Source: an uncultured Anaerotruncus sp.
Lineage (GTDB): Bacteria > Bacillota > Clostridia > Oscillospirales > Ruminococcaceae
Direction: 5' to 3'
NCBI GenBank assembly: GCA_910586875.1
Contig: CAJUJI010000006.1
Location: 1 to 15,460 of the forward strand
Length of the DNA: 15,460 nt
In this document: in pieces, positions 1-6,521 of the stretch
Numbering within the stretch: the stretch's first letter is position 1
Layout: each line of letters begins with the position of its first letter
Position numbers and translations under genes: made by a program
Notes under the pieces: generated by a model
What the model saw: the letters and a program-made list of their open reading frames with translations, nothing else
Databases searched by the model: none
Told to the model about the DNA's origin: nothing

Positions 1-23
1 TTTTCTATTATTAGGGAAAATGT

Positions 24-42
24 GAAAAAAGGGCGTTTTTTC
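24..42. repeat. Short inverted repeat upstream of the pyk promoter
   Basis: Two 7-bp arms, GAAAAAA at 24-30 and TTTTTTC at 36-42, flank the 5-nt centre GGGCG. A second, overlapping pairing joins GGGAAAA (14-20) with TTTTCCC (38-44). The repeat lies about 40 bp upstream of the -35 box of the first pyk promoter. It could be an operator, the weak terminator of a gene lying before the window, or simply part of an A/T-tract-rich upstream region. No separate U-run follows the stem, which argues against a standard terminator. The role is unknown. Confidence 0.3.
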
Positions 43-83
43 CCAGGAAAAATTAAAGGTTTTATGAATTTTTTCCATTTGAT

Positions 84-111
84 TTGACACTGCACAAAAT
101 GATGGTATACT
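84..111 (+). promoter_or_regulatory. Probable sigma-A promoter P1 for pyk
   Basis: A perfect -35 box TTGACA (84-89) is separated by 16 bp from a -10 box TATACT (106-111). The -10 box is preceded by TGG, giving the extended -10 pattern TGnTATACT. Transcription would start near position 118. The region upstream (about 14-74) is rich in short A and T tracts and could act as an UP element. This is the best promoter in the first 400 bases, and it faces pyk. Confidence 0.7.
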
Positions 112-117
112 TTATAT

Positions 118-392
118 TGGTATTCTGATTGCTAAAGGATGCTGTTTACTGGTGATACATTAGTTGATGTGATCTTTTTTACCGCGTTTTACAAAATGGA
201 GCTTCTGCCACAGACATGCAGTAAGCGCAAGCTTCTGCCGCCGCAGGTAAAAAATCCGCGTCAGCAGTACAGCAGCAAAACGGAAATGCTAGCCGCCGTA
301 TGAGCGGTAAAAGAAAGTGCCACTCATGCCTTAGGGTATTGACATGGAAGATTATTTGGATTACAGTTAGAAGGATCAATGGGGATGATTTT
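118..392 (+). other. Long pyk leader region with a hairpin
   Basis: About 270 nt separate promoter P1 from the pyk start codon. Inside is a hairpin at 298-329: GTATGAG (298-304) pairs with CTCATGC (323-329) with one G-U, and after a C/A mismatch GGT (306-308) pairs with GCC (319-321). A 9-nt direct repeat, GCTTCTGCC, occurs at 201-209 and 231-239. No U-run follows the hairpin, and I recognise no known riboswitch or T-box pattern. An open frame of 54 codons runs from ATG 139 to TGA 301-303, but its AAAGG touches the ATG and is too close for a good ribosome site. The stretch may be only a spacer between two promoters. Confidence 0.35.
339..367 (+). promoter_or_regulatory. Possible second promoter P2 for pyk
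   Basis: A second perfect TTGACA (339-344) is followed after 17 bp by TACAGT (362-367), which matches the -10 consensus at four of six positions. Transcription would start near 374. That gives a leader of only about 19 nt, still including the GGGGAT ribosome site at 381-386. With P1 this would make a tandem-promoter arrangement. The -10 box is weaker than that of P1. Confidence 0.45.
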
Positions 393-2141
393 ATGAGAAA
401 AACAAAGATTGTCTGCACTTTAGGTCCTGCTTCAAACAGTGAAGAGAAAATTCGCGCTTTGATGCAGGCGGGAATGAACGTGGCACGTTTTAACTTTTCG
501 CACGGTACCCACGATTCCCACAAACAAACTTTTGAACGCGTCGACCGGATACGCAGTGAGCTGGGCCTGCCGGTGGCTACCCTGCTTGATACAAAGGGTC
601 CGGAAATCCGCCTGGGGCTGTTTCGCGACGGCAAGGCAATGCTGGAGGCGGGCAGCGAATTTGTGCTGACCACCAAAGAATGTGAGGGAGACGCCTCCCA
701 TGCATATATCACCTTTGCCGGGCTGGTGGAGGATGTCGATAAAGGCGGAAAGATTTTGCTCAACGATGGCGCAATCGAGCTGCGGGTGAAGGAAAAGACC
801 GATACAGATATCATCTGCGAGGTGGTAAACTCTGGCATCATTTCCGACCGCAAAGGGGTGAATGTGCCGGGAATACATCTTTCGATGCCCTATATAAGCG
901 AGCGAGACAGGGAAGACATCAATTTTGGAATAGAAACCGGTTTTGATTTTATCGCGGCCTCGTTTGTGCGCAACGCGGAGGATATTCTTGCAATTCGTCA
1001 GCAGCTGGAGCGCAGGGAAAACCACACTATCCGCATAATCGCAAAGATTGAGAATGCGGAGGGCGTTCAGAACATCGACGAGATTTTGAAGGTTTCGGAT
1101 GGCATCATGGTAGCACGCGGTGATATGGGGGTCGAGATTCCTGCTGAAGAGGTGCCAGTGCTTCAAAAAATTCTAATTCGCAAATGTTATAATGCTGGCA
1201 AGATGGTCATTACCGCTACACAGATGCTGGAAAGTATGATACATAATCCACATCCCACCCGTGCGGAAACCGCCGATGTGGCAAATGCGATTTATGATGG
1301 CACCAGCGCCATTATGCTCTCAGGTGAGACTGCGGCGGGAGACTATCCGATTGAGGCGGTACGCACGATGGCAGCCATCGCTGACCGTATCGAACGGGAT
1401 ATCGATTACCGTAAGCGCTTTTTTGCGCGGGAGGGCGGCGATCTTCCGGATGTGACCAACGCAATTTCTCATGCGACCTGTACAACCGCTTACGATTTGG
1501 GCGCCGCAGCGATTATTACGGTTACCTGGTCGGGTACTACCGCACAGATGCTTTCCAAGTACCGGCCGGCAATTCCTATTATTGCATGTACCCATGAGGA
1601 GGTGGCCTATCGTCAGATGGCGCTTTCCTGGGGGGTGACGCCGCTCAAGGTCGGCGTGATGGAGGATACAGATTCGCTGTTTGCTCATGCGGTGGACGCG
1701 GCACAGCAGGCAGGGTATGTGAAAAATGGCGATATGGTGGTAATTACCGCAGGGGTACCGCTGGGTATCAACGGCACCACCAATCTCTTAAAGGTGCATG
1801 TGGTCGGAGATATTCTAGTGACCGGCCAGGGGGTGAACAAGCGGCGCGCAGTCGGCAAGGTGTGCGTTGCGCGCACCGATGAGGAGGCGCTTTCTAACTT
1901 TACGGATGGGGACATCTTAGTAGTTCCGCAAACCTCCAACAAGCTGCTGCCGATTTTGAAAAAGGCTGCGGGTATTGTGACCGAGGCGGGCGGGATGAAT
2001 TCTCATGCGGCGATTGTTGGCATGACGCTGGATATTCCGGTAGTGGTGTTTGCAGAAAAGGCGACCTCCATCCTCAAGCCCTCCACCCAGGTGGAAATTG
2101 ATGCGGCTTGTGGTACGGTGAGCATTCGCCGGAATGAATAA
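393..2141 (+). CDS. pyk: Pyruvate kinase with C-terminal PEP-utiliser-like domain
   Basis: Cytoplasmic glycolytic enzyme that transfers phosphate from phosphoenolpyruvate to ADP, giving pyruvate and ATP. The predicted protein has 582 residues. I chose the start at 393 because the protein then opens with MRKTKIVCTLGP, the usual pyruvate kinase N-terminus, and GGGGAT lies 6 nt upstream; an upstream in-frame ATG (300) adds an unrelated 31 residues. Visible motifs: ARFNFSHG (31-38), DTKGPEIR (66-73), IIAKIENAEG around the catalytic Lys218, metal-site ARGDMGVE (241-248) and PTRAETADVANA (288-299). Glu71 in TKGPEIR is the residue associated with K+-dependent family members. After the barrel, the inserted beta domain and the allosteric domain, a roughly 100-residue extension contains GGMNSHAAIVG (533-543). 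This resembles the phosphohistidine domain of PPDK and enzyme I and is known in Bacillus-type pyruvate kinases, which explains the length above about 475. The sortase gene starts 58 nt downstream with no clear terminator between. Confidence 0.97.
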   Translation: MRKTKIVCTLGPASNSEEKIRALMQAGMNVARFNFSHGTHDSHKQTFERVDRIRSELGLPVATLLDTKGPEIRLGLFRDGKAMLEAGSEFVLTTKECEGDASHAYITFAGLVEDVDKGGKILLNDGAIELRVKEKTDTDIICEVVNSGIISDRKGVNVPGIHLSMPYISERDREDINFGIETGFDFIAASFVRNAEDILAIRQQLERRENHTIRIIAKIENAEGVQNIDEILKVSDGIMVARGDMGVEIPAEEVPVLQKILIRKCYNAGKMVITATQMLESMIHNPHPTRAETADVANAIYDGTSAIMLSGETAAGDYPIEAVRTMAAIADRIERDIDYRKRFFAREGGDLPDVTNAISHATCTTAYDLGAAAIITVTWSGTTAQMLSKYRPAIPIIACTHEEVAYRQMALSWGVTPLKVGVMEDTDSLFAHAVDAAQQAGYVKNGDMVVITAGVPLGINGTTNLLKVHVVGDILVTGQGVNKRRAVGKVCVARTDEEALSNFTDGDILVVPQTSNKLLPILKKAAGIVTEAGGMNSHAAIVGMTLDIPVVVFAEKATSILKPSTQVEIDAACGTVSIRRNE

Positions 2142-2199
2142 AGGCAGTTTTGTCCCTTTCGCGGGGCAAGCAGATATAGAGTATAAAAGGAGTTTGGAT

Positions 2200-3093
2200 A
2201 TGAAACAGAAAAGACTTTCTAACCGTATTCTAGCACTGGCGTTGGCTGCGGCAATGTTGCTGTCTGCAACCGCATGTAGCAGCCGCAGCGCATCTTCGGA
2301 GGACGATTCTTCCGCTTCCTCCTCTACATCGAAAGACGGTGGAATCCCTGCATTTATCAATATGCTGCCAGAGGTGGACCTCAGTGCAATTGCGGCGCCG
2401 GAAAAACCGTCTGCTACGTTGCTGGAAAAGATCAACGGCGCAATTGCACAGAACAGTGACGTGGTTGGCTGGCTGCAAATTCCAGATACCCAGATTGACA
2501 ATGAGGTATTGCATTATACCGATAATGACTATTATCTGCGCCGCGATATTACCAAGGATTATAACTGGTACGGCTGTTACTATGCCGACTATGAAAATAC
2601 CTTTGGCGACCGCAATGGCATGTCCCAGAATACCATTATTTATGGGCACAGCATGGACGAGAACCCAGAGGGAATGAAGTTTGGCCAGCTCAAAAAATAT
2701 CTGGATATCGATTTTCTCCAGAATCATCCATATATCTATTTCTCTACGCCAGACGACCAGATGACCTGGCAGATTTTTAGCGTGATGTATACCGACAACG
2801 GCTTTAAATACATCCATCCGTCCTTCCCGAATCGTGACACAAAGATGACCATTACAGATGTTGTCAATGAGATGAAGGATCGTTCGGTATTCGACATCAA
2901 TACCGAGGTAAACGCGGATGACAAGATTCTTTGCCTGTCCACCTGCACTTATGTATTCGGTGCTTACCAGTCCCCGCAGTATGAGCAGTCCCGCTTTGTA
3001 ATCTGTGCGCGTCTGGTGCGTCCTGGCGAGCAGCTCAACCCGACCTTGACCGCGACGGTCAATGCGGATGCGAAACAGCCGACCTTTAAATAA
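2200..3093 (+). CDS. Sortase, class B-like, with lipoprotein-type signal
   Basis: Membrane-associated cysteine transpeptidase that would cleave a sorting signal of secreted proteins and attach them to the cell wall or link pilin subunits. The start at 2200 is set by AAAAGGAG (2185-2192), 7 nt upstream; an earlier in-frame ATG (2134) overlaps pyk and precedes the signal peptide. The protein has 297 residues. Basic MKQKRLSNR is followed by a hydrophobic stretch (10-25) ending LSATAC, so Cys26 could be lipidated, although Ala at -3 makes the lipobox imperfect. A serine-rich linker (27-45) follows. The sortase fold covers roughly 70-270: WLQIPDTQID, catalytic His150 in IIYGHSMDE, Cys249 in LCLSTCTY and Arg265 in SRFVICARL. 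The pattern LSTCTY with a GHSMD-type His motif points to class B. Class B sortases are usually anchored by an N-terminal transmembrane helix, so a lipidated form would be unusual. No substrate with a sorting motif is encoded in the window. Confidence 0.9.
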   Translation: MKQKRLSNRILALALAAAMLLSATACSSRSASSEDDSSASSSTSKDGGIPAFINMLPEVDLSAIAAPEKPSATLLEKINGAIAQNSDVVGWLQIPDTQIDNEVLHYTDNDYYLRRDITKDYNWYGCYYADYENTFGDRNGMSQNTIIYGHSMDENPEGMKFGQLKKYLDIDFLQNHPYIYFSTPDDQMTWQIFSVMYTDNGFKYIHPSFPNRDTKMTITDVVNEMKDRSVFDINTEVNADDKILCLSTCTYVFGAYQSPQYEQSRFVICARLVRPGEQLNPTLTATVNADAKQPTFK

Positions 3094-3124
3094 TCCCTGT
3101 AGCAGCACGCATAAAAGTTTTCGC

Positions 3125-3255
3125 CCGCCTTTTATAAAAGGCGGCGGAGTCCAGAGGCAGCGCCTCTGGTCGTTCGGATCGCAGTGCGAGCCGAGCGAAA
3201 TAGATCTTTCATATGTAAATGTAGTTGCTCGGTCGAGTACCGAGCAATTTTCTTT
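3125..3255. repeat. Intergenic element of four consecutive hairpins
   Basis: Four inverted repeats fill most of the gap between the sortase and Nudix genes. (1) 3125-3144 is a perfect 20-bp palindrome with half-site CCGCCTTTTA. (2) 3151-3169 pairs CCAGAGGC with GCCTCTGG around a 3-nt loop. (3) 3171-3197 pairs CGTTCGGATCGCA with TGCGAGCCGAGCG, with one mismatch and one G-U. (4) 3225-3247 pairs TTGCTCGGT with ACCGAGCAA around CGAGT. This density of structure in 130 bp is typical of dispersed palindromic intergenic elements. No second copy occurs in this window, so its dispersed nature is an inference. A 70-codon open frame across it looks accidental. Confidence 0.6.
3225..3255 (+). terminator. 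Rho-independent terminator-like hairpin before the Nudix gene
   Basis: A perfect 9-bp stem, TTGCTCGGT (3225-3233) with ACCGAGCAA (3239-3247), and a CGAGT loop is followed at once by TTTTCTTT (3248-3255). The shape is that of an intrinsic terminator for the pyk-sortase transcript. The Nudix ribosome site (GGGAGG, 3265-3270) begins only 10 nt later, so no full promoter fits between the terminator and the next gene. Either read-through supplies the Nudix-mutY message, or a promoter upstream of the hairpin drives it and the hairpin attenuates it. Confidence 0.65.
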
Positions 3256-3275
3256 CCCAGAAAAGGGAGGATGAC

Positions 3276-3836
3276 ATGAAGCTTTTTGCAGAGCTGGCAG
3301 CCTACCAGCCCCAATCCGAGCAGGAGGGTGCCGACCAAAAGTTGATACTTTCCCTGTGCAACCATTTTTCAGATACGATCCTAACGCGAGGGTGCAAGGC
3401 TGCGCATCTGACTGCATCAGGGATGCTGCTGAATCCCACGCGCGACCATGTTCTGATGGTTTACCACAATATCTATCAGAGTTGGTCCTGGACCGGTGGC
3501 CATGCAGACGGGGATTCCGACCTGCTAGGGGTGGCAATGCGCGAGGCGCAGGAGGAAACTGGAATTTTGCAGCTTCGCCCATTGACCCGGAAAATTGCAT
3601 CACTGGACATCCTGACCGTGCAGGCGCATTATAAACATGGATGCTATGTATCACCGCATCTGCACCTTTCGGTGTCCTATCTGTTGGAGGCGCCTATGGA
3701 ACAGGCGCTGAGCATCAAGCCGGACGAGAACAGCAAGGTAGGCTGGCTGCCGGTCTGCGATCTGAAGCGGTACTGCACAGAGATGCAAATGTTGCCGCTT
3801 TACCAAAAGCTGATTGAGAGGGCTCGCACTTTATGA
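3276..3836 (+). CDS. Nudix hydrolase
   Basis: Predicted to hydrolyse a nucleoside diphosphate linked to another group (X); the substrate cannot be told from the sequence. The start at 3276 is set by GGGAGG (3265-3270), 5 nt upstream, and gives 186 residues. The Nudix box lies at 75-97: GHADGDSDLLGVAM, then REAQEETGI. Its metal-binding core REAQEETGI (89-97) is intact, with Glu90, Glu93 and Glu94. The first conserved Glu of the G-x5-E-x7-REUxEExGU pattern is Ser81 here, which is atypical but outside the metal-binding core. The N-terminal 45 residues are helical-looking, then LTASGMLLNP begins the Nudix fold. The stop overlaps the mutY start by 4 nt (ATGA), so the two are translationally coupled. 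The partner suggests a role in clearing oxidised nucleotides, as MutT does, but this rests on context only. Confidence 0.88.
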   Translation: MKLFAELAAYQPQSEQEGADQKLILSLCNHFSDTILTRGCKAAHLTASGMLLNPTRDHVLMVYHNIYQSWSWTGGHADGDSDLLGVAMREAQEETGILQLRPLTRKIASLDILTVQAHYKHGCYVSPHLHLSVSYLLEAPMEQALSIKPDENSKVGWLPVCDLKRYCTEMQMLPLYQKLIERARTL

Positions 3837-4879
3837 ACCATTTGACCGAGATAATCCCGCTGTTGCTTGCCTGGTATGACAAGCAGAAACGGGATTTACC
3901 CTGGCGGCAGGAGGTTACGCCCTATCGGGTTTGGATTTCGGAAATCATGCTGCAACAAACCCGTGTTGAGGCAGTAAAAGGCTACTTTGCACGTTTTCTA
4001 AGGGCGCTGCCAACCGTGCAAGCGTTGGCCGAGGTGCCAGAACAACAGCTTCTCAAACTGTGGGAGGGGTTGGGCTACTACAACCGTGCGCGAAATCTGC
4101 AACGCGCTGCACAGGATATCATGGAACGCTTTGGCGGTACACTGCCAAATTCATATGAGCAATTGCTCACCTTGGCAGGAATCGGCTCCTATACCGCAGG
4201 CGCGATTGCATCCATTGCGTTTCAAATTCCGGTCCCTGCGGTAGATGGAAACGTGCTGCGGGTGCTCGCACGATTGACCGCGGACAGAGCGGACATTGCA
4301 GATCCCCGCACCAAAAAAGTGGCAGAACAAATGCTATTACAGATTATGCCGCAGCAGCGGCCTGGCGATTTTAACCAAGCTTTGATGGAGTTAGGGGCAA
4401 CCGTCTGTGTACCAAACGGGGCGCCTTCCTGTTTATGCTGTCCGGTGCGGCAGCTATGTGAGGGATACCGACAAGGAATCATGCTGGAGCTGCCTGTAAA
4501 ATCCGCCAAAAAGCCCCGCAAAATCGAGCAGCGCACCGTTCTCGTGCTGCTGCGGGATGGAAAGCTTGCGTTGCGCCGGCGTGAAAAGAAAGGACTGCTG
4601 GCGGGGCTGTGGGAGCTGCCCAATTTCGAGGGCTGCTGTAACAATGCACAAGCAGTAGCGGCGGTACGGTCGTTGGGGCTGGAACCACTGCGTGCTGAAC
4701 CGCTCATGGCGGCAAAGCACATCTTCACCCACATCGAATGGCATATGACCGGCTGGCGGGTTACAGTGGAGGACGCCTGTGAGGTCGCCGGATTGGTTTG
4801 GGTAAATCCGACGCAGTTACAGACAGACTATCCATTGCCATCCGCTTTTTCAGCCTTTTTGCCCGGCAGAATGACCTGA
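3833..4879 (+). CDS. mutY: A/G-specific adenine DNA glycosylase MutY
   Basis: Base-excision repair enzyme that removes adenine mispaired with 8-oxoguanine, preventing G:C to T:A transversions. The 348 residues are the usual length. Motifs: catalytic Glu37 in VWISEIMLQQTRV, helix-hairpin-helix LAGIGSYTAGAIASIAF (114-130), catalytic Asp138 in VPAVDGNVLRVLAR, and the 4Fe-4S ligands Cys192, Cys200, Cys203 and Cys209 (spacing C-x7-C-x2-C-x5-C, one residue longer in the first gap than the C-x6-C of E. coli). After a linker, residues about 233-345 form the Nudix-like domain that reads 8-oxoG, with LAGLWELPNFEG and HIFTHIEWHM. The ATG overlaps the Nudix stop, and GAGAGGG lies 10 nt upstream inside that gene. 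I see no clear terminator after the stop. Confidence 0.97.
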   Translation: MNHLTEIIPLLLAWYDKQKRDLPWRQEVTPYRVWISEIMLQQTRVEAVKGYFARFLRALPTVQALAEVPEQQLLKLWEGLGYYNRARNLQRAAQDIMERFGGTLPNSYEQLLTLAGIGSYTAGAIASIAFQIPVPAVDGNVLRVLARLTADRADIADPRTKKVAEQMLLQIMPQQRPGDFNQALMELGATVCVPNGAPSCLCCPVRQLCEGYRQGIMLELPVKSAKKPRKIEQRTVLVLLRDGKLALRRREKKGLLAGLWELPNFEGCCNNAQAVAAVRSLGLEPLRAEPLMAAKHIFTHIEWHMTGWRVTVEDACEVAGLVWVNPTQLQTDYPLPSAFSAFLPGRMT

Positions 4880-4935
4880 GCCCTCGCCAGGAAGCCGGTT
4901 TGTTACAATTTATTCAAGATTTTAGTGTAGAAAAG

Positions 4936-4964
4936 TGCTATAATAAAAATAAATTTACTATAAT
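4936..4964 (+). promoter_or_regulatory. Probable promoter(s) for citrate synthase
   Basis: The 139-nt gap after mutY holds TGCTATAAT (4936-4944), a consensus extended -10 element. The matching -35 position (4916-4921, AAGATT) is poor, as is common with extended -10 promoters. A second perfect TATAAT lies 20 bp downstream at 4959-4964, without a clear -35. Either would give a leader of about 45-70 nt before the ATG at 5019. The surrounding A/T-rich sequence contrasts with the GC-rich genes on both sides. Confidence 0.6.
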
Positions 4965-5018
4965 TCGCCTGTGGCAGTGCGGGCACATAGGACCAGAAAC
5001 ACAAGGGGAGTGATTGCG

Positions 5019-6404
5019 ATGACCAGTATCAACCCATATACAGTGGAAACTCCACAGCTTTTGGAGCTTGCAGAGCTTTGTAAAAAAGGAGGATATATTG
5101 GGGAAGAGCTTTATCAAAAATACGATGTAAAACGTGGGCTGCGGGATATCAACGGAAAAGGTGTGCTTGCAGGATTGACCGAAATTTCCGAAATACAGTC
5201 CACCGAAGTGGATGCGTTTGGCGCAACCATTCCTTGTGAGGGAAGGCTATACTATCACGGCATCAATGTGAAGGAACTGGTTTCTGGATTTATTAGAGAG
5301 AAACGGTTCGGCTTTGAGGAGACCACCTATCTGCTGTTGTTTGGGCAGCTGCCTACCAGCCAACAGCTCACGGACTTTTCCGAGCTGCTTGCCTATTACC
5401 GTTCACTGCCGACCAGCTTTGTACGAGATATCATTATGAAGGCGCCCAGTCGGGATATGATGAATACGCTGGCTCGCAGTGTGCTGACCCTCTATTCTTA
5501 TGATGATCGCGCAGATGATATTTCCATTCCGAATGTGTTGCGTCAGTGCTTGCAGCTGATTGCACTGTTTCCGATGCTGTCGGTTTATGGCTATCAGGCA
5601 TTTAAGCACTATCACGAGGGGAAAAGCCTGTATATCCATTCCCCGCTGCCAGAGCTGTCCACCGCCGAAAATATTTTGCGTATCCTGCGTCCGAATAAAA
5701 AATATACCGCACTGGAAGCGCGGGTGCTGGATGTGGCGTTGGTGCTGCACGCTGAGCACGGCGGTGGTAACAACTCTACCTTTACCACCCATGTGGTCTC
5801 CTCATCGGGGACAGATACCTATTCAGCGGTAGCGGCTGCAATCGGCTCGCTTAAAGGGCCGCGTCATGGTGGTGCAAATATCAAGGTCGTACAAATGTTT
5901 GAAGATCTCAAGGAGCACGTCAAAAATTGGCATGATAAAGGGGAAATTCGGGATTATCTGCACCGGCTGCTGAATAAACAGGCGTTTGACAATGCAGGGC
6001 TGATTTATGGGATGGGACATGCAGTGTATTCGCTTTCCGACCCACGTGCAGACGTGTTTAGAACCTTTGTTAAGAACCTGTCGGAAGAAAAGGGACGCGA
6101 GGAAGAATACGAGCTGTATTCGCTGGTAGAGCGGTTGGCGAAGGAGGTCATCGGCGAAGAGCGCCGCATTTATAAGGGCGTTTCTGCGAATGTCGATTTC
6201 TACAGCGGGTTTGTTTACAGTATGCTGGATCTGCCAACCGAGCTGTTTACTCCAATTTTTGCAGTGTCACGTATTTCTGGTTGGAGCGCGCATCGCATTG
6301 AGGAGCTGTGCAATGCGGGCAAAATTATCCGCCCCTCCTATGGAAGCGTTTCACCGCGTCGGGAATATGTGCCGATGGCAGAGCGTACCATACAAGAAAT
6401 CTAA
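5019..6404 (+). CDS. gltA: Citrate synthase (citrate/2-methylcitrate synthase family)
   Basis: Condenses acetyl-CoA with oxaloacetate to citrate; in fermenting anaerobes this usually feeds the oxidative branch to 2-oxoglutarate and glutamate. The start at 5019 is set by AAGGGGAG (5003-5010), 8 nt upstream, giving 461 residues; an earlier in-frame ATG (4971) overlaps the promoter leader. Family motifs are clear: LHAEHGGGNNSTFTTH (243-258) with His244/His247, the signature GMGHAVYSLSDPR (331-343) with catalytic His334, and NVDFYSG (391-397) with catalytic Asp393. RISGWSAHRIEE (418-429) and RPSYGS complete the active-site region. The N-terminal 60 residues are longer than in E. coli GltA's core and match the clostridial type. 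The family also contains 2-methylcitrate synthases; no prp genes are nearby, so citrate synthase is preferred. The gene appears to be transcribed alone. Confidence 0.93.
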   Translation: MTSINPYTVETPQLLELAELCKKGGYIGEELYQKYDVKRGLRDINGKGVLAGLTEISEIQSTEVDAFGATIPCEGRLYYHGINVKELVSGFIREKRFGFEETTYLLLFGQLPTSQQLTDFSELLAYYRSLPTSFVRDIIMKAPSRDMMNTLARSVLTLYSYDDRADDISIPNVLRQCLQLIALFPMLSVYGYQAFKHYHEGKSLYIHSPLPELSTAENILRILRPNKKYTALEARVLDVALVLHAEHGGGNNSTFTTHVVSSSGTDTYSAVAAAIGSLKGPRHGGANIKVVQMFEDLKEHVKNWHDKGEIRDYLHRLLNKQAFDNAGLIYGMGHAVYSLSDPRADVFRTFVKNLSEEKGREEEYELYSLVERLAKEVIGEERRIYKGVSANVDFYSGFVYSMLDLPTELFTPIFAVSRISGWSAHRIEELCNAGKIIRPSYGSVSPRREYVPMAERTIQEI

Positions 6405-6433
6405 ACCAGCAGTGGGGGTTTGCAAGAATGGAC

Positions 6434-6462
6434 TTGTGCAACAGAGCGTTCTGTGCTATAGT
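6434..6462 (+). promoter_or_regulatory. Probable promoter for the zinc-ribbon protein gene
   Basis: TTGTGC (6434-6439) and TATAGT (6457-6462) are separated by 17 bp, and the -10 box is preceded by TGC, giving an extended -10. The start of transcription would be near 6469, about 53 nt before the ATG at 6522. This suggests the zinc-ribbon gene is transcribed separately from citrate synthase. I see no clear terminator between the two genes. Confidence 0.55.
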
Positions 6463-6521
6463 CAAAGATAGGCGAAGTGTTTCGGTGATAAAAGCAGTGT
6501 CGAAGGGTGGCTGGTTAGCAG

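Noticed and set aside
1..87. Open frame from the window edge to TGA at 85-87, possibly the end of an upstream gene
   Set aside because: The stretch is A/T-tract DNA running into a promoter and encodes a lysine/phenylalanine-rich peptide with no recognisable motif.
139..303. 54-codon open frame in the pyk leader
   Set aside because: Its AAAGG sequence directly touches the ATG, the codon content is unremarkable and I recognise nothing in the peptide. Kept only as a note under the leader region.
2150..2169. Hairpin TTGTCCC/GGGGCAA between pyk and the sortase gene as a terminator
   Set aside because: The 7-bp stem with a G-U pair has no T-run after it, so pyk and the sortase gene may be cotranscribed.
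3062..3274. 70-codon open frame across the hairpin element
   Set aside because: It overlaps the sortase end and four inverted repeats, so its sequence follows from the hairpins. Frames of this kind through palindromic elements are easily mistaken for small genes.
2230..3654. 474-codon minus-strand frame opposite the sortase and Nudix genes
   Set aside because: It crosses two clear + strand genes with catalytic motifs and the hairpin element, and has no recognisable domain.
6403..6420. Possible terminator after citrate synthase (AAACC ... GGTTT)
   Set aside because: The stem is only 5 bp with a large loop and no T-run.
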